NCBI RefSeq assembly: GCF_019968765.1
Contig: NZ_CP074149.1
Coordinates: 1,798,001 to 1,862,000, forward strand
Source of the DNA: Enterobacter sp. JBIWA008
GTDB lineage: Bacteria > Pseudomonadota > Gammaproteobacteria > Enterobacterales > Enterobacteriaceae
Direction of reading: 5' to 3'
DNA length: 64,000 nucleotides
Shown: positions 26,935-41,009 of the stretch, one piece after another
How positions within the stretch are numbered: position 1 is the first letter of the stretch
Layout: every line of letters begins with the position of its first letter
Program-made: the position numbers and the translations under genes
Notes under the pieces: model-generated
What the model saw: only the letters and a program-made list of their open reading frames with translations
The model's database searches: none
Told to the model about the DNA's origin: nothing

Positions 26935-28074
26935 TTATGAGGCTTTTGCCTGCGGTTTTCCTGAAAAGAGGAAGCGCAGGAGCGGGATCCGCAGATGGAT
27001 TTCGTAGAGTACGATCGCCACCCCTACAACAAACACCAGCCCGGTAAAGAAGCCCAGCGTGTTGGAGGCAATGTGCGGTGTGATGTAAGCCCCGAAGAAA
27101 AGCGTCAACGGGTGATGCACCAGATAGATAAACAGTGACGCATTAACGAAGTAAGTTACGCGGCTGGACTTAAAGTTCAGCAAGCGGTGGCCCAGTGCGA
27201 ATACCACGTTCACCATCCACAGGCCCAGCAGCATAGTGATCACGCTTTCCGTTTCATACATCCAGGCGTCGCCGCTGCCGTAGCGCTGATTCAGCAGATA
27301 GGCCGCGAATGCGAGGCTTGCCCCCAGCGCGCACCACGGTGACGGGGTGACAAACAGCGATTTAAGCTTCGGATGAATAAAGGCCAGCGCGCCGATTAAA
27401 AAGAACGGAATGTAGAACAGTGACTGCATCACCACAAAATTAAATAATCCGTCGCTCAAAATCGGTGGGTAGACGATTAGCAGCGTCCGTCGCACGGCGG
27501 CATAGGCAATTCCCAACAGCAAGAAGAGCGCTGACAGTTTACCCATCGTAACGTTGGCGAAAAAGGTGTCGGCTCTTGTACTCAGATGTTGGCGAAGACG
27601 GCTGAAAATCAACAGACTCACCGTTGTGAGCACCACCAGGACCAGCAGGAACCACAGGTGAGACACCAGCTCCCAGACCAGCGTATTATACTTTTCGTAC
27701 AGCGACAGATTCGGCCAGTTCTCCGCTTTGCCTTTGACGTATTGCAACATAATGAACTGAGGCAGCGTCAGCAGTGGAATTGCGGTCAGCAAGGGGATCC
27801 CCACGCGCTCTACGCGCACTTTCCACCAGCGCTTGAGCGGATATCGCAGAAACAGCATGTAAGAGAAATAGCCGGATATGACGAAAAACACCTGCATACG
27901 GAAGGCGTGAATAAAGTCATTAAACAGCGTCAGCCACCAGGAGGGCATCTGGCTATTCACATGCCATGTGTGGCTGGAGTAAATCAGTGAAATGTGAAAG
28001 GGGATCCCCAATAGCATCAGCCAGGCCCGGATCGAGTCGAGGAAATATTCACGTTCTGTTGGTGTTGTGCTCAT
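26935..28074 (-). CDS. opgC: Glucan succinyltransferase OpgC
   Basis: The 379-residue protein is a polytopic acyltransferase-3 family member with about ten membrane helices. The start [20 protein letters not shown] carries the family arginine-histidine region ([13 protein letters not shown]). OpgC adds succinyl groups to osmoregulated periplasmic glucans made by OpgGH. It is divergent from opgG, as in E. coli. Confidence 0.95.
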   Translation of the reverse strand: MSTTPTEREYFLDSIRAWLMLLGIPFHISLIYSSHTWHVNSQMPSWWLTLFNDFIHAFRMQVFFVISGYFSYMLFLRYPLKRWWKVRVERVGIPLLTAIPLLTLPQFIMLQYVKGKAENWPNLSLYEKYNTLVWELVSHLWFLLVLVVLTTVSLLIFSRLRQHLSTRADTFFANVTMGKLSALFLLLGIAYAAVRRTLLIVYPPILSDGLFNFVVMQSLFYIPFFLIGALAFIHPKLKSLFVTPSPWCALGASLAFAAYLLNQRYGSGDAWMYETESVITMLLGLWMVNVVFALGHRLLNFKSSRVTYFVNASLFIYLVHHPLTLFFGAYITPHIASNTLGFFTGLVFVVGVAIVLYEIHLRIPLLRFLFSGKPQAKAS

Positions 28075-32403
<4,329 letters not shown>

Positions 32404-32424
32404 GCCTTCTCTGTGATAAACAAA

Positions 32425-32452
32425 ATACCGGCTGAGAGGCCGGTATTTTTTT
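32425..32452 (+). terminator. Terminator after opgH
   Basis: ATACCGGC and GCCGGTAT form a perfect stem around TGAGAG, followed by seven T. Confidence 0.9.
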
Positions 32453-32463
32453 AGAGGTCATTG

Positions 32464-32691
32464 ATGAGAATAATCATCGTCGTCATCATGGCATGCCTGC
32501 TCAGCGGCTGCGGGAGTATCATCAGCCGCACCATTCCAGGGCAAGGCCACGGAAATCAGTATTACCCGGGCGTGAAATGGGATCTCCGTGATTCCGCATG
32601 GCGCTATCTGACCGTGCTCGATCTGCCATTCTCGCTGATTTTCGACACGCTTTTACTGCCGATCGATGCCAGCCACGGCCCTTACGAATAG
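32464..32691 (+). CDS. yceK: Lipoprotein YceK
   Basis: The 75-residue protein has a lipoprotein signal with lipobox LLSGC (Cys 15 or so) and a mature part close to E. coli YceK (YYPGVKWDLRD, LDLPFSLIFDTLLLPID). It belongs to a family of small lipoproteins with no known role. AGAGGT lies before the start. Its 3' end faces the msyB 3' end seven bases away. Confidence 0.9.
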   Translation: MRIIIVVIMACLLSGCGSIISRTIPGQGHGNQYYPGVKWDLRDSAWRYLTVLDLPFSLIFDTLLLPIDASHGPYE

Positions 32692-32697
32692 CGTAAA

Positions 32698-33087
32698 TTA
32701 ACGCTCGTCCCACTCATCGGCTGCAGTTTGACCTTCTTCCGTATCCAGCGGTGGCTCGAGCTGAAACTCACCCTCATCCCACTCGTGCAGGGTGTTCTCT
32801 TCCAGCCATTCCTGCCGAAGTTCGATTTCGTCGTAGTCGCCATCAAAGACGGCCTGCGCACCTTCACCACTTAATATCGGCAAACATTCCCCTTCTTCCC
32901 CTTCATCGGTAAAGAATTCGGCCTGCCACATAATATCCCCATCCTGCAGAACGTATTTTTGGATATTAAGCTGTTGCACGTCAGCATCTTCTTCTTGAAC
33001 GCCGGGGTTGTCGGCGAGGAACTCTTCACGAGCGGCATCAATAGCTTCTTCCAGCGTACTATAGAATACATATTCTTTATCGGACAT
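32698..33087 (-). CDS. msyB: Acidic protein MsyB with prophage-altered N-terminus
   Basis: The 129-residue acidic protein matches E. coli MsyB from STLEEAIDAAREEFLADNP to the end (EEGQTAADEWDER). E. coli MsyB starts with a short MTMYATLEEA; here it starts MSDKEYVFYSTLEEA, so the first nine or so residues differ. The change falls exactly where host sequence meets the prophage. The new ATG at 33087 has a good ribosome site (GAGGAA) on the prophage side. MsyB in E. coli is a multicopy suppressor of secretion mutants. Transcription must now come from the prophage or from a new promoter. Confidence 0.88.
   Translation of the reverse strand: MSDKEYVFYSTLEEAIDAAREEFLADNPGVQEEDADVQQLNIQKYVLQDGDIMWQAEFFTDEGEEGECLPILSGEGAQAVFDGDYDEIELRQEWLEENTLHEWDEGEFQLEPPLDTEEGQTAADEWDER
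33055..33087. other. Host-prophage junction (attL) inside the msyB 5' end
   Basis: Similarity to E. coli MsyB is lost upstream of the TAT-AGT-ACG-CTG codons on the minus strand, around 33055-33066. The integrase starts 46 bases beyond msyB and reads away from the junction, the common layout beside an attachment site. The exact crossover cannot be set because the right end lies outside the window. Confidence 0.55.
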
Positions 33088-33133
33088 AATGAGTTCCTCA
33101 ATGATTATGTTTATCAAATGTATAGGTGCATGA

Positions 33134-34969
33134 ATGCGAACTGTCAAAGCCTACATCTATAGTAGGGTATCAAGCTTGCAGCAGGTTGATGCTTTTGGCT
33201 TAGATCGCCAAATTAGTACAGTATTAGACTTCCTCGAAAACGCTAAACTACCCGCTGAATTAGGGTATCAGCTCGATCCAAGCAATCATGAAGTACTGGA
33301 AAGTGATAAAGGTCTGTCAGGGTACAAAGGGCATAACTTTACCAAAGGTTCTTTAGGTCAGTTTAAGCGGCGTGTAGAGGCAGGGGAGATAACTGAAGGT
33401 TGCTTGCTAATCGAGTCTGTAGACCGCTTTTCACGTAAGCAAGGCTACGATGCTATCGATGAGTTTACTTTTTTAATCAAACGTAACATTGATATTGTAG
33501 AGGTTGAGACTGGACAAATTTACAGCTACAAACTCGACCACAAGTTATCCGCATTATCCACCAGTATCGAACGTGCTCACCAGGAATCGAAAAGAAAAGC
33601 CCGTATAAGTAAAAAATCATGGAATAGACGCAAAGAAGAATCATTGGCTACTGGTGTTGCCCTTAACAACAATACACCTGACTGGCTTTCACTTAGCCAA
33701 GATAAAAAAACATATGAGATTGATGCACAAAAGGTACAAACCATAACCAGTATTTTTGAATGGTATCGCGATGGCTATGGCGTGACTGAAATCGTCAACC
33801 GACTTAATAGTGAAGGCAATAGGTACAATGGAAGAGGCTGGAACACGGTCACAGTTTATAACAAGTTAAGAGATCGCCGTCTCAATGGTTATCTAATCGG
33901 TAAGTACAAAACAATTCCAAAGAAAGATAGTGAAAGTACTACTGACACTGAAAAGCGAATCTTAGAAAATATCAAGATTAAGAAAGAAGCAAATGATAAT
34001 GCACAGCGTATCTATCCTGTAGTGATTGATGATGAATTGTTTACAAAAATTCAATCCATGATGGATAGAAACGTATCTTCCAAAAAACAAAGAAGTACTA
34101 CGACGAAGCAAAGAAATCTCTTTAACGGTTTAACTAAGTGCCATGAGTGCGGTAGTCCTATGATCGTTCAAAGTATGTCTAATGGTGGACAGTATTTGAG
34201 GTGTTATAGACAACGTACAAAAGATGAGAAATGTAATTCAAAAATGCTTCGGTACTTTGAAAGTGAGAAGGTTCTATTAGGACACATTAAAAATCTTAAT
34301 CTTGATGAAATTTATAGTGACCGAAAACACGCCCAATCGTTAGATGTACTGAAAAGACAACTTTCAGATGTTAATGAAAAAATAGTGTTGCTTAATGATA
34401 AGGTCAAGAGTGCCAGTGATGAAGATGAACTTTTTGCTATCATGGAATTTAAAAGGAAACGTATACTAGAAAAAGATGAGTTAAATCAGAAGATAAGTTC
34501 ACTTGAAAACGAAAGCGAAATCGTACGTCTGAATTATAACTATGATATAGATAAGCTCACAGACCAGGACAACACAGCACTTAGACGTAAGGCTAATGAG
34601 CATATAGCGAAGGTTATTTCTGCAATTAAATGCCGAAGAATTGATTCGAGTTACATAGGTGCTTACTATCTTTATGATATCACCTACCATAGAGATATAC
34701 TAAAGCACATACTGATTACTGATAACAGCGGCAAGCTGATTAGTGAAATCACCATATCCGAAAAAGACAACGAACGTACTTATCTGGTAAGAGAAGAAGA
34801 TCAAACTGTATTCAAGGTAGAATCTAATGGCAATACGTGGGTAATGTATGCGAGTAGAACAAAAACAATAGATGATCTACTCTATTATATAAACACAATG
34901 ATGGTAGGAAGAGAGCCTGATGATTTCGCATACCAACTGAACGAAGACCATATAGAATGGATTGACTAA
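33134..34969 (+). CDS. Large serine recombinase (prophage integrase)
   Basis: The 611-residue protein has an N-terminal resolvase domain (YSRVSS with the catalytic Ser at residue 13, then SVDRFSRKQGYDAIDEF near residue 97). A recombinase domain follows (about 175-275, with YRDGYGVTEIVNRLNSEG), then a zinc-ribbon with paired cysteines (CHECGSPM, RCYRQ, KCNS near 335-375), then a coiled coil at about 400-460. It would integrate the phage at a short attachment site without host factors; excision needs a directionality factor that I cannot identify. AGGTG precedes the ATG. It sits at the left junction and points inward. Serine integrases are less common than tyrosine integrases in enterobacterial prophages. 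Confidence 0.95.
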   Translation: MRTVKAYIYSRVSSLQQVDAFGLDRQISTVLDFLENAKLPAELGYQLDPSNHEVLESDKGLSGYKGHNFTKGSLGQFKRRVEAGEITEGCLLIESVDRFSRKQGYDAIDEFTFLIKRNIDIVEVETGQIYSYKLDHKLSALSTSIERAHQESKRKARISKKSWNRRKEESLATGVALNNNTPDWLSLSQDKKTYEIDAQKVQTITSIFEWYRDGYGVTEIVNRLNSEGNRYNGRGWNTVTVYNKLRDRRLNGYLIGKYKTIPKKDSESTTDTEKRILENIKIKKEANDNAQRIYPVVIDDELFTKIQSMMDRNVSSKKQRSTTTKQRNLFNGLTKCHECGSPMIVQSMSNGGQYLRCYRQRTKDEKCNSKMLRYFESEKVLLGHIKNLNLDEIYSDRKHAQSLDVLKRQLSDVNEKIVLLNDKVKSASDEDELFAIMEFKRKRILEKDELNQKISSLENESEIVRLNYNYDIDKLTDQDNTALRRKANEHIAKVISAIKCRRIDSSYIGAYYLYDITYHRDILKHILITDNSGKLISEITISEKDNERTYLVREEDQTVFKVESNGNTWVMYASRTKTIDDLLYYINTMMVGREPDDFAYQLNEDHIEWID

Positions 34970-34977
34970 TACTGAAG

Positions 34978-35136
34978 ATGTTAAATGACATGTGGATTAA
35001 CCCACTTATAGATATGATACTTGGTATTGGCCTAGTGTGCGGTATTGGTTGGTTAATCATTAGGTTTTGGCCTTACTTCTTTAGTGTAGTATTCATAATG
35101 GCGACGATTTATGAAGTGTGGAATATCTTCAGATGA
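34978..35136 (+). CDS. Small hydrophobic protein, unknown
   Basis: A 52-residue frame (MLNDMWINPLIDMILGIGLV at its start) follows the integrase by eight bases. It has two hydrophobic stretches (about 9-27 and 31-44), so it would be a small membrane protein. The ribosome site is weak. It could be an excision or exclusion factor, but nothing in the sequence shows this. Confidence 0.4.
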   Translation: MLNDMWINPLIDMILGIGLVCGIGWLIIRFWPYFFSVVFIMATIYEVWNIFR

Positions 35137-35817
35137 TAGATACGCCGAAAGGGGGGTTGCGGGATTAGTAACTATCTATAACTATGAATAGTACTGAAAA
35201 GATTCAGAAAGGTAGTTTCATCATTTAAAACTTAATTTTGACCTCACCTGATGCTCTGTGTGAGGTTTTTTTGTATAAGGAGTGTGTTTCTGTGTCTGAA
35301 GAAATCAGACGCATATGGAGCGTTAAAGGGGTCGTTGTGAGGTGCTATTCAAATAACTGAAGACTGAACCTAAGCTATACACTTGCTTTTGTAGAGAGCA
35401 GATCCGATATGAGAAAAGAGAGGAAATCTCTCTAATTCAATCACTTGCGTGATTTTTGGGATAATCGACTGAAAATAGATAAAAAAAAGTAAGAAAATCT
35501 ATAATAGATGAAAGCTAATAAAAAATGATTTTTAATAGCTTAGTGTCTCACGGAATTAATAAAAAGTCAACATCTGAAATTACAATACCGCACCCAGTGG
35601 GTTTGATTTCATCAATTGAAGTAACATTGTACCACTCTTGATTGTAACTTGTCAAAATCCTGTTTGATTTCATTTAAGTAACTTTTTGACTAAGCCGTTT
35701 TCCGCCCTTACCATAGCAACTGTCAAAACGAGATGGTTTCAATACACGAGTAAAACAATAGATAACAGGAGGTAGCCCATGAGATGACTTTTAATTTAGA
35801 CAACAAAGGGGGTCTCT
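35137..35817. promoter_or_regulatory. Non-coding prophage region with repeats and a terminator
   Basis: No gene is supported in this 681-base stretch. It contains a terminator at 35241-35272. A repeated element GTTTGATTTCAT with AAGTAAC following occurs at 35601-35625 and 35662-35682, and a smaller repeat GTCAAAA at 35651 and 35721. Repeats of this kind just before a gene cluster are typical of repressor operators. With no repressor gene visible, the assignment stays open. Confidence 0.45.
35241..35272 (+). terminator. Terminator downstream of the integrase unit
   Basis: ACCTCAC and GTGAGGT pair around CTGATGCTCTGT/near loop and run into seven T. Confidence 0.8.
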
Positions 35818-36198
35818 ATGACCGTATCAAAACGTGGCCGTGTGCCAAAAACAATCAAAGAAGCAGTACAAGCACAGTTTGCTCACATGGGGGAGGGCTA
35901 TACAACACTTACAAAGTGGAAGAAGACTGAAAGCGTAGCCTACTTTAGTGTCTATCGTGAGTTGCCAAATGAACCAGAACCAATAATCTATACATTTGCT
36001 ATTCATGGTGATGAAATACGCTACACATGTTGTGACGTGAACACCTGTGAAGCAACTCAGATATCATTAGCCTACTCAGAGGATGCTTTCTTTCAGTTCA
36101 TGTTCAAATGTAATCTACCATTAGAATTTGAAGCATTTTCAGAAATAATGCGTCTGATAACTATACATGGGATAGACGTTTCAGCATTCTATAAATAA
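35818..36198 (+). CDS. Phage protein of unknown function
   Basis: The 126-residue protein starts after a G-rich ribosome site (AAGGGGG). The N-terminus is basic (SKRGRVPKTIKEAVQAQF), the middle has a cysteine cluster (YTCCDVNTC) and the rest is mixed alpha/beta. No family is recognised. As the first gene after the repeat-bearing region, it may be an early regulator. Confidence 0.6.
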   Translation: MTVSKRGRVPKTIKEAVQAQFAHMGEGYTTLTKWKKTESVAYFSVYRELPNEPEPIIYTFAIHGDEIRYTCCDVNTCEATQISLAYSEDAFFQFMFKCNLPLEFEAFSEIMRLITIHGIDVSAFYK

Positions 36199-36291
36199 AA
36201 AGAATGAGAGGCATTATATTATGCCTCTTCTATATCAACTCCTATTTTTGCTAGTCACTATAAATAGTACTACATGAATAGGAGAGTGATT

Positions 36292-36486
36292 ATGGTTTGG
36301 TTAGGTAATGTACTCATTGAAGTACTTGCTACTATTGTATATATGTTTGTACTATTCCCACTTTGGGTAGTGCTATATCTTTGTTTTATGGTTTTAGTGT
36401 TACTGTCACTTCCCCTAAAGATTACGATGATTAGAAGGTGCCTCGGAGTTAGTAACTCACAAGATTCTACAAAAGAAGATAATTAA
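36292..36486 (+). CDS. Small phage membrane protein
   Basis: The 64-residue product from ATG 36292 (AGGAG seven bases upstream) is almost all hydrophobic through residue 45, with a short charged tail (SQDSTKEDN). Two membrane helices are likely. Function is unknown; superinfection exclusion is one common role for such proteins. An earlier ATG at 36274 has no ribosome site. Confidence 0.5.
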   Translation: MVWLGNVLIEVLATIVYMFVLFPLWVVLYLCFMVLVLLSLPLKITMIRRCLGVSNSQDSTKEDN

Positions 36487-36755
36487 AACGTAAGACAGAA
36501 AAATGAAACGGGATTTGTTTACATGGTATAATATAAGTATCTTGGGACACTTGGGGATCTATGTCCTATAATAAGATGTTGCTATTTGTATAAAGTCGAA
36601 AAACATCCAGATAGCCGAAATCCCCACTCTATCTACAGAGAATAAATAGTAGTAATAACATTATAACTCCTCCTATTGCTAATTAAAGATAGTCCTTTTA
36701 GGGCTACTTTTTTACGCATGAGAACGTGAATTATGTAACACAAAAGGTATACATT

Positions 36756-36908
36756 ATGGAAAAGAAAAATAAAGATATTCCAGTATCTATTCGTATCACG
36801 GCAGAACAAGCTGAAGCAATTCAAAAGATGCTAGTTGATACCGGCAAGGCAAAGAACCGTTCCGCAGGTATTCAGTATTTGATCACTCAAATGATGATTC
36901 AGGGATAA
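36756..36908 (+). CDS. Ribbon-helix-helix-like small DNA-binding protein
   Basis: The 50-residue product has the short beta strand DIPVSIRITAEQAEAIQKML followed by a second helix (NRSAGIQYLITQMM). This matches the Arc/CopG pattern of strand, helix, turn, helix. Such proteins act as dimeric repressors. ATG 36756 has AAGGT eight bases upstream; a longer start is not supported. It is the best candidate regulator in the left part of the prophage. Confidence 0.55.
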   Translation: MEKKNKDIPVSIRITAEQAEAIQKMLVDTGKAKNRSAGIQYLITQMMIQG

Positions 36909-36990
36909 ATTATATAATGGTTGTCTACTAACCACACAATAAGTAGAAACGTAGTTACAGGAAGTAACGCGGAATCATAAGGAAACAAAC

Positions 36991-37257
36991 ATGAGAAGAC
37001 AAGTAAGTTATAGTAAATTGAAAAGAACAATCAGGACTAATAGAAAGTCATTGAACAAATCAATACAAAAGAAAGAAAAGGTAAATTTCATTCAACTAAC
37101 ATTTTCACAGTACGAAAATATCCTACTAAGCGATATGACAAGTGCTAGAATTTGTAATGTACTAAAAGTGAATTGTGATAAACATTTCATTAGCAATCTA
37201 CGCAAAAATAAAGTTCCAGAGTATCGTGAATGGTTCAAAAAGGTACGCGGAGTGTAA
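36991..37257 (+). CDS. Basic phage protein of unknown function
   Basis: The 88-residue product is very rich in Lys and Arg, with a first half (SYSKLKRTIRTNRKSLNKSI) that could bind nucleic acid. A region near residues 45-75 (SARICNVLKVNCDKHFISNL) could form a helix-turn-helix. AAGGAAAC lies before the ATG. No homologue is recognised. Confidence 0.5.
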   Translation: MRRQVSYSKLKRTIRTNRKSLNKSIQKKEKVNFIQLTFSQYENILLSDMTSARICNVLKVNCDKHFISNLRKNKVPEYREWFKKVRGV

Positions 37258-37347
37258 TGCCTTCCCAAATTTTCCGGAGTAAAAAAGCCTGAGTGCTAGG
37301 AACACATCAGGCCAGTATTAATTAACATTTTTATAGGGATAATTATC

Positions 37348-37872
37348 ATGACGAAAAAGAAAGAAGCACATGAACTAAAGAAACGTGGACGAAAATCGAA
37401 AGAACACGACAATGCAGAATTACAAGATCATCTAAGAGGGGTACGCTACCTCAATCAACTTACAGATGAAGCACGTAGAGTAATATCCAATTCAGTAAAA
37501 AGTTACTTTGAGAAGAACAAGAAACGTAAGACTTTTGCAAACAAAAACATGCTGCTATTAGTAACTTCTACACGCTACATCACTGATATATCAATAAAGC
37601 ACAATATTGAGTTCTACGATGCTTTTACACAAAAGGAGTATGGCGATTCATCAGTACGTGATTACAAGATGGTTACGATAGCCATATGTGAGGGTTTAAA
37701 TGAACTTCTAAACAGTGGTAAGCCTATCAGAAGTGATACACCAGAGGGAGCAGAGTACCTAACAGGTGAGGAAGCGTATCAACTACGCGAAGCTATTGAT
37801 GCTGGGTGCTCTAAAGCCGATTTACTAAAGGTTATAGCTTCAATTTATCCCGAATTAAAACATTCTATGTAG
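37348..37872 (+). CDS. Phage protein with AT-hook-like N-terminus
   Basis: The 174-residue protein starts with a highly basic segment containing KKRGRKSKEHD, close to the RGRK core of AT-hook DNA-binding motifs. The rest is mainly helical, with YLTGEEAYQLREAIDAGCSK near residue 135. Function is unknown; DNA binding is inferred only from the basic start. A large non-coding region with inverted repeats follows. Confidence 0.55.
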   Translation: MTKKKEAHELKKRGRKSKEHDNAELQDHLRGVRYLNQLTDEARRVISNSVKSYFEKNKKRKTFANKNMLLLVTSTRYITDISIKHNIEFYDAFTQKEYGDSSVRDYKMVTIAICEGLNELLNSGKPIRSDTPEGAEYLTGEEAYQLREAIDAGCSKADLLKVIASIYPELKHSM

Positions 37873-38450
37873 TGTTTTAATTCAGGGTCAAATGTCGTAA
37901 TTCGGGTTAAAGTGGGGTTTTATAGGGAAAATTAGTGATTTAGGTACTCCATTTAGTGGTGTAAATGGCCTAAAAATCACCATATATAGTGATTCCCGAA
38001 TTTCGACACCATAATTAGAAATTATTAAGACCTCTTGAACTACGTCCAAATCGGTCTTTGAGTGCCTACACTCCCTGCGGTCGTATAGTCACTGAAACAC
38101 AAATTAAACCGATCCTTGCGTTTTTTCTCGGTAGTACTCGAAAAGAACGCGAGGGATTTTACTCGCTTTCGCTCAGACAAGTAACAGTACTGTCAAAGTA
38201 ACAAAAACCCAAGAGCTACTATCAAAGTAATTAATCAAAGTATTTGTGAGTCACCACGGAGTTACGCCTGAACGAGTCACCCGCACACGCAGCCGCCCAC
38301 AGAGGGCATTACTAACAAGAAGGAATACCTAATGAAACCTAACTGGAAACACGGCCAGTATTGACTTTATTAAATATTTCTCTAAAGGGGTTCACTTTTT
38401 AATTCAGTCTGGAATAATAGACTTATCAAACACACACGAGGATGATAGAA
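37873..38450. other. Repeat-rich non-coding region (possible origin or control region)
   Basis: This 578-base stretch has nested inverted repeats. The outer arms are GTCGTAATTCGGG (37894-37906) and CCCGAATTTCGAC (37995-38007), 12 of 13 matching. The inner arms are GTGATTTAGG (37935-37944) with CCTAAAAATCAC (37969-37980), around a perfect CCATTTA-GTGGTG-TAAATGG hairpin (37949-37968). Another imperfect palindrome near 38120-38153 has AGTACT in its loop. TCAAAGTA occurs three times (38193, 38222, 38235). A ten-codon frame with AAGGAATA before it (38332-38364) may be a leader peptide. This could be an origin, a control region or a structured RNA. Confidence 0.5.
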
Positions 38451-38645
38451 ATGACCACATACACAAAGATTTATGGGAGATATGCCGTTAACGCTGATAA
38501 AGTAGATACGGTTATATTGTATGATGGAATTACTAACCAGCAATTACCATCAGATGCACAAATCAATTTACCAGTTAGTGATATCCAGAAAATGTTTGAA
38601 CAGGCCTATAATAGGAAAGGTGATTCAGATACTTTCGATAACTAA
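38451..38645 (+). CDS. Small phage protein, unknown
   Basis: The 64-residue product (MTTYTKIYGRYAVNADKVDT at its start) is acidic at the C-terminus (KGDSDTFDN). GAGGAT lies nine bases before ATG 38451; ATG 38442 is too close to it. No family is recognised. A strong terminator follows. Confidence 0.5.
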   Translation: MTTYTKIYGRYAVNADKVDTVILYDGITNQQLPSDAQINLPVSDIQKMFEQAYNRKGDSDTFDN

Positions 38646-38672
38646 TTCACTACTAAATATGAATTAGAAGAT

Positions 38673-38701
38673 AAAGCCGCAAATTATATGCGGCTTTTTT
38701 A
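38673..38701 (+). terminator. Rho-independent terminator
   Basis: AAAGCCGC and GCGGCTTT pair around AAATTATAT and lead into a T run. Confidence 0.85.
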
Positions 38702-38917
38702 CTGGGCAAAACCTGTATGCTAATAATCCCAATTATATGTACTTACCAAACAGTGTAATACTTACTGGATGGTACTGAGTAGTAGAGAGGCCAGCCAGTT
38801 GGCAGGGATGCTTGAAAAAATTCATTGTATTAATTTAATTTTTTACAGCCTCATTTAAGCATTATCAGTAAATACATTGAAGGGTTAGCTATACTAACCT
38901 AATAACAGGATTTAAAT

Positions 38918-39208
38918 ATGCTTAGAACAGAATTTCAAACTTATGATGATGATTCATTTTACTTTCTATATGTTACAGACAAGATAAGAATAGAAACTGA
39001 TGGCGATAGTGGTTTGGTACTTGAACATATTGGCTCATTTAGGCAAGAACCAATAGACATGAACTATTATCTGAACCTGCCAGATGATGAGGCTGCTTAC
39101 TTCCAGCAATCATTGGTAAACTCAGAACTGGATACAATAATTAAGGGGATGAATATTTTATATGTCAATTTATACTGGAGTCTTCATAATCCCCCTTCAA
39201 AGGTATAG
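38918..39208 (+). CDS. Phage protein, unknown
   Basis: The 96-residue product is acidic and mixed alpha/beta (FQTYDDDSFYFLYVTDKIRI at its start). AACAGGA lies upstream of the ATG. It has no motif I know. It converges with the reverse-strand gene that follows. Confidence 0.5.
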   Translation: MLRTEFQTYDDDSFYFLYVTDKIRIETDGDSGLVLEHIGSFRQEPIDMNYYLNLPDDEAAYFQQSLVNSELDTIIKGMNILYVNLYWSLHNPPSKV

Positions 39209-39223
39209 GGGGAGTATATCCGA

Positions 39224-39916
<693 letters not shown>

Positions 39917-40122
39917 TTATTTCCGTATATATGATAAGAATTACTTTACCACTATAAACTCAATCAAGTACACTCACAACCTCACGCCCCCCACGATGGG
40001 TAGGTTTGTTAAAGGTGTGGGTGTGGCGTGAAGCTATCTTATGGTAATCCTCAGTACTGATTTACTCCCTTCAGTTCACATGTAAGTAAAGAAATTCTAC
40101 TTAAGGCCGATACTACCCATGA

Positions 40123-40147
40123 TAGGAAATCTGTTGTTGATTTCCTA
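40123..40147 (+). promoter_or_regulatory. Perfect hairpin in the 5' leader of the next gene
   Basis: TAGGAAATC and GATTTCCTA are perfect inverted repeats around TGTTGTT, with partial outer pairing (ATGATAG / CTATCAT). It lies 32 bases before the following ATG. It could be an operator or a leader RNA structure. Confidence 0.45.
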
Positions 40148-40179
40148 ACTATCATTACTGATAGCTTATAAGGACGAAA

Positions 40180-40464
40180 ATGAAAAAACTATTATTAGCA
40201 ACATTATTCATGGCGAGTTCATCACAGGCCGCTACTATCTCTGAGGGTTTTTACTGCGACAGCTACGGCAATCTGATGAAGATGATTAGTGCTATCTCGA
40301 CTAAAGATCAGGGTGTGATGTTGAAGATGGTCAAAGCTGGTAGTTGCGTTACGGTTGAAGAACCTATGACGATACGTAACGTACAGGTTATGGATCATGG
40401 GTTCGTGTCATTCGGTCATTCAGGCGAAGTAGGGTATTCAGTACAACAATTCATTAAGGAATGA
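40180..40464 (+). CDS. Small secreted phage protein
   Basis: The 94-residue product has a clear signal peptide (MKKLLLATLFMASSSQA). The mature part holds two cysteines (YCDSYG, GSCVTV) that could form a disulfide and ends as a small beta-rich domain. AAGGACGA lies before the ATG. Periplasmic cargo of prophages often alters the host surface, but no specific role is visible. It is followed four bases later by a membrane protein. Confidence 0.6.
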   Translation: MKKLLLATLFMASSSQAATISEGFYCDSYGNLMKMISAISTKDQGVMLKMVKAGSCVTVEEPMTIRNVQVMDHGFVSFGHSGEVGYSVQQFIKE

Positions 40465-40468
40465 TGAT

Positions 40469-40930
40469 ATGGTAATCACAGAAGCAGGCATTAAACGTAC
40501 ATTCACTGGTACTAAAGCATTGGCAGTACTCTCTATCCTGGGTGGTGTGTTAGTGATGTTCAATGTTAGAAGAGAAGACGGATATGTCTCTACATTCATG
40601 GGGGATACTGCTGTATTCATACTTGGGATGATTGCTACAGTACTGTATGGTTGGGTAGGTATGTTGGTCGGATTACTGACTATTCCAATTGCGAAAATGT
40701 TTAGCATTGAGAGTAGTAAACTCAAGAAAGTATTAAGCATAATTTACTGGTTCGTAATTTCGTGGGCTGTTTATGTCATTGGATTTATCGTCACTTACTT
40801 TATTTTCGGTGATGATGAAATGACTTTAATGGAACTTAAACCAGCAGTAGCCGTTGCCTCATTGGTTGTAGCGAGTATTCACACCGGGCTGTTTAGAGAA
40901 ATGTTGAATAAAGAAGCATTACCAAATTAA
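40469..40930 (+). CDS. Membrane protein, unknown (prophage cargo)
   Basis: The 153-residue protein has four likely membrane helices (about 17-35, 45-75, 88-110 and 125-142) and no known motif. It is coupled to the secreted protein upstream (four-base gap) and followed by a hairpin terminator. The pair could work together at the inner membrane. Confidence 0.55.
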   Translation: MVITEAGIKRTFTGTKALAVLSILGGVLVMFNVRREDGYVSTFMGDTAVFILGMIATVLYGWVGMLVGLLTIPIAKMFSIESSKLKKVLSIIYWFVISWAVYVIGFIVTYFIFGDDEMTLMELKPAVAVASLVVASIHTGLFREMLNKEALPN

Positions 40931-40936
40931 AAAGAA

Positions 40937-40960
40937 ATGCCCCTCTAAGTAGGGGCTTTT
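40937..40960 (+). terminator. Hairpin terminator
   Basis: GCCCCT and AGGGGC pair around CTAAGT and run into TTTT just after the membrane protein stop. Confidence 0.7.
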
Positions 40961-41009
40961 AATTATAAATTATAAAGCTAATCAACCTTTGAGTAAAACT
41001 AAATAGACG

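Noticed and set aside
37894..38007. Nested palindrome as a telomere-resolution site of an N15-like linear prophage
   Set aside because: The arms are imperfect and separated, the phage has a serine integrase, and it is clearly inserted in msyB. No protelomerase is visible.
38332..38364. Ten-codon frame with ribosome site as an independent gene
   Set aside because: Too short to support as a gene; it is mentioned as a possible leader in the non-coding region entry.
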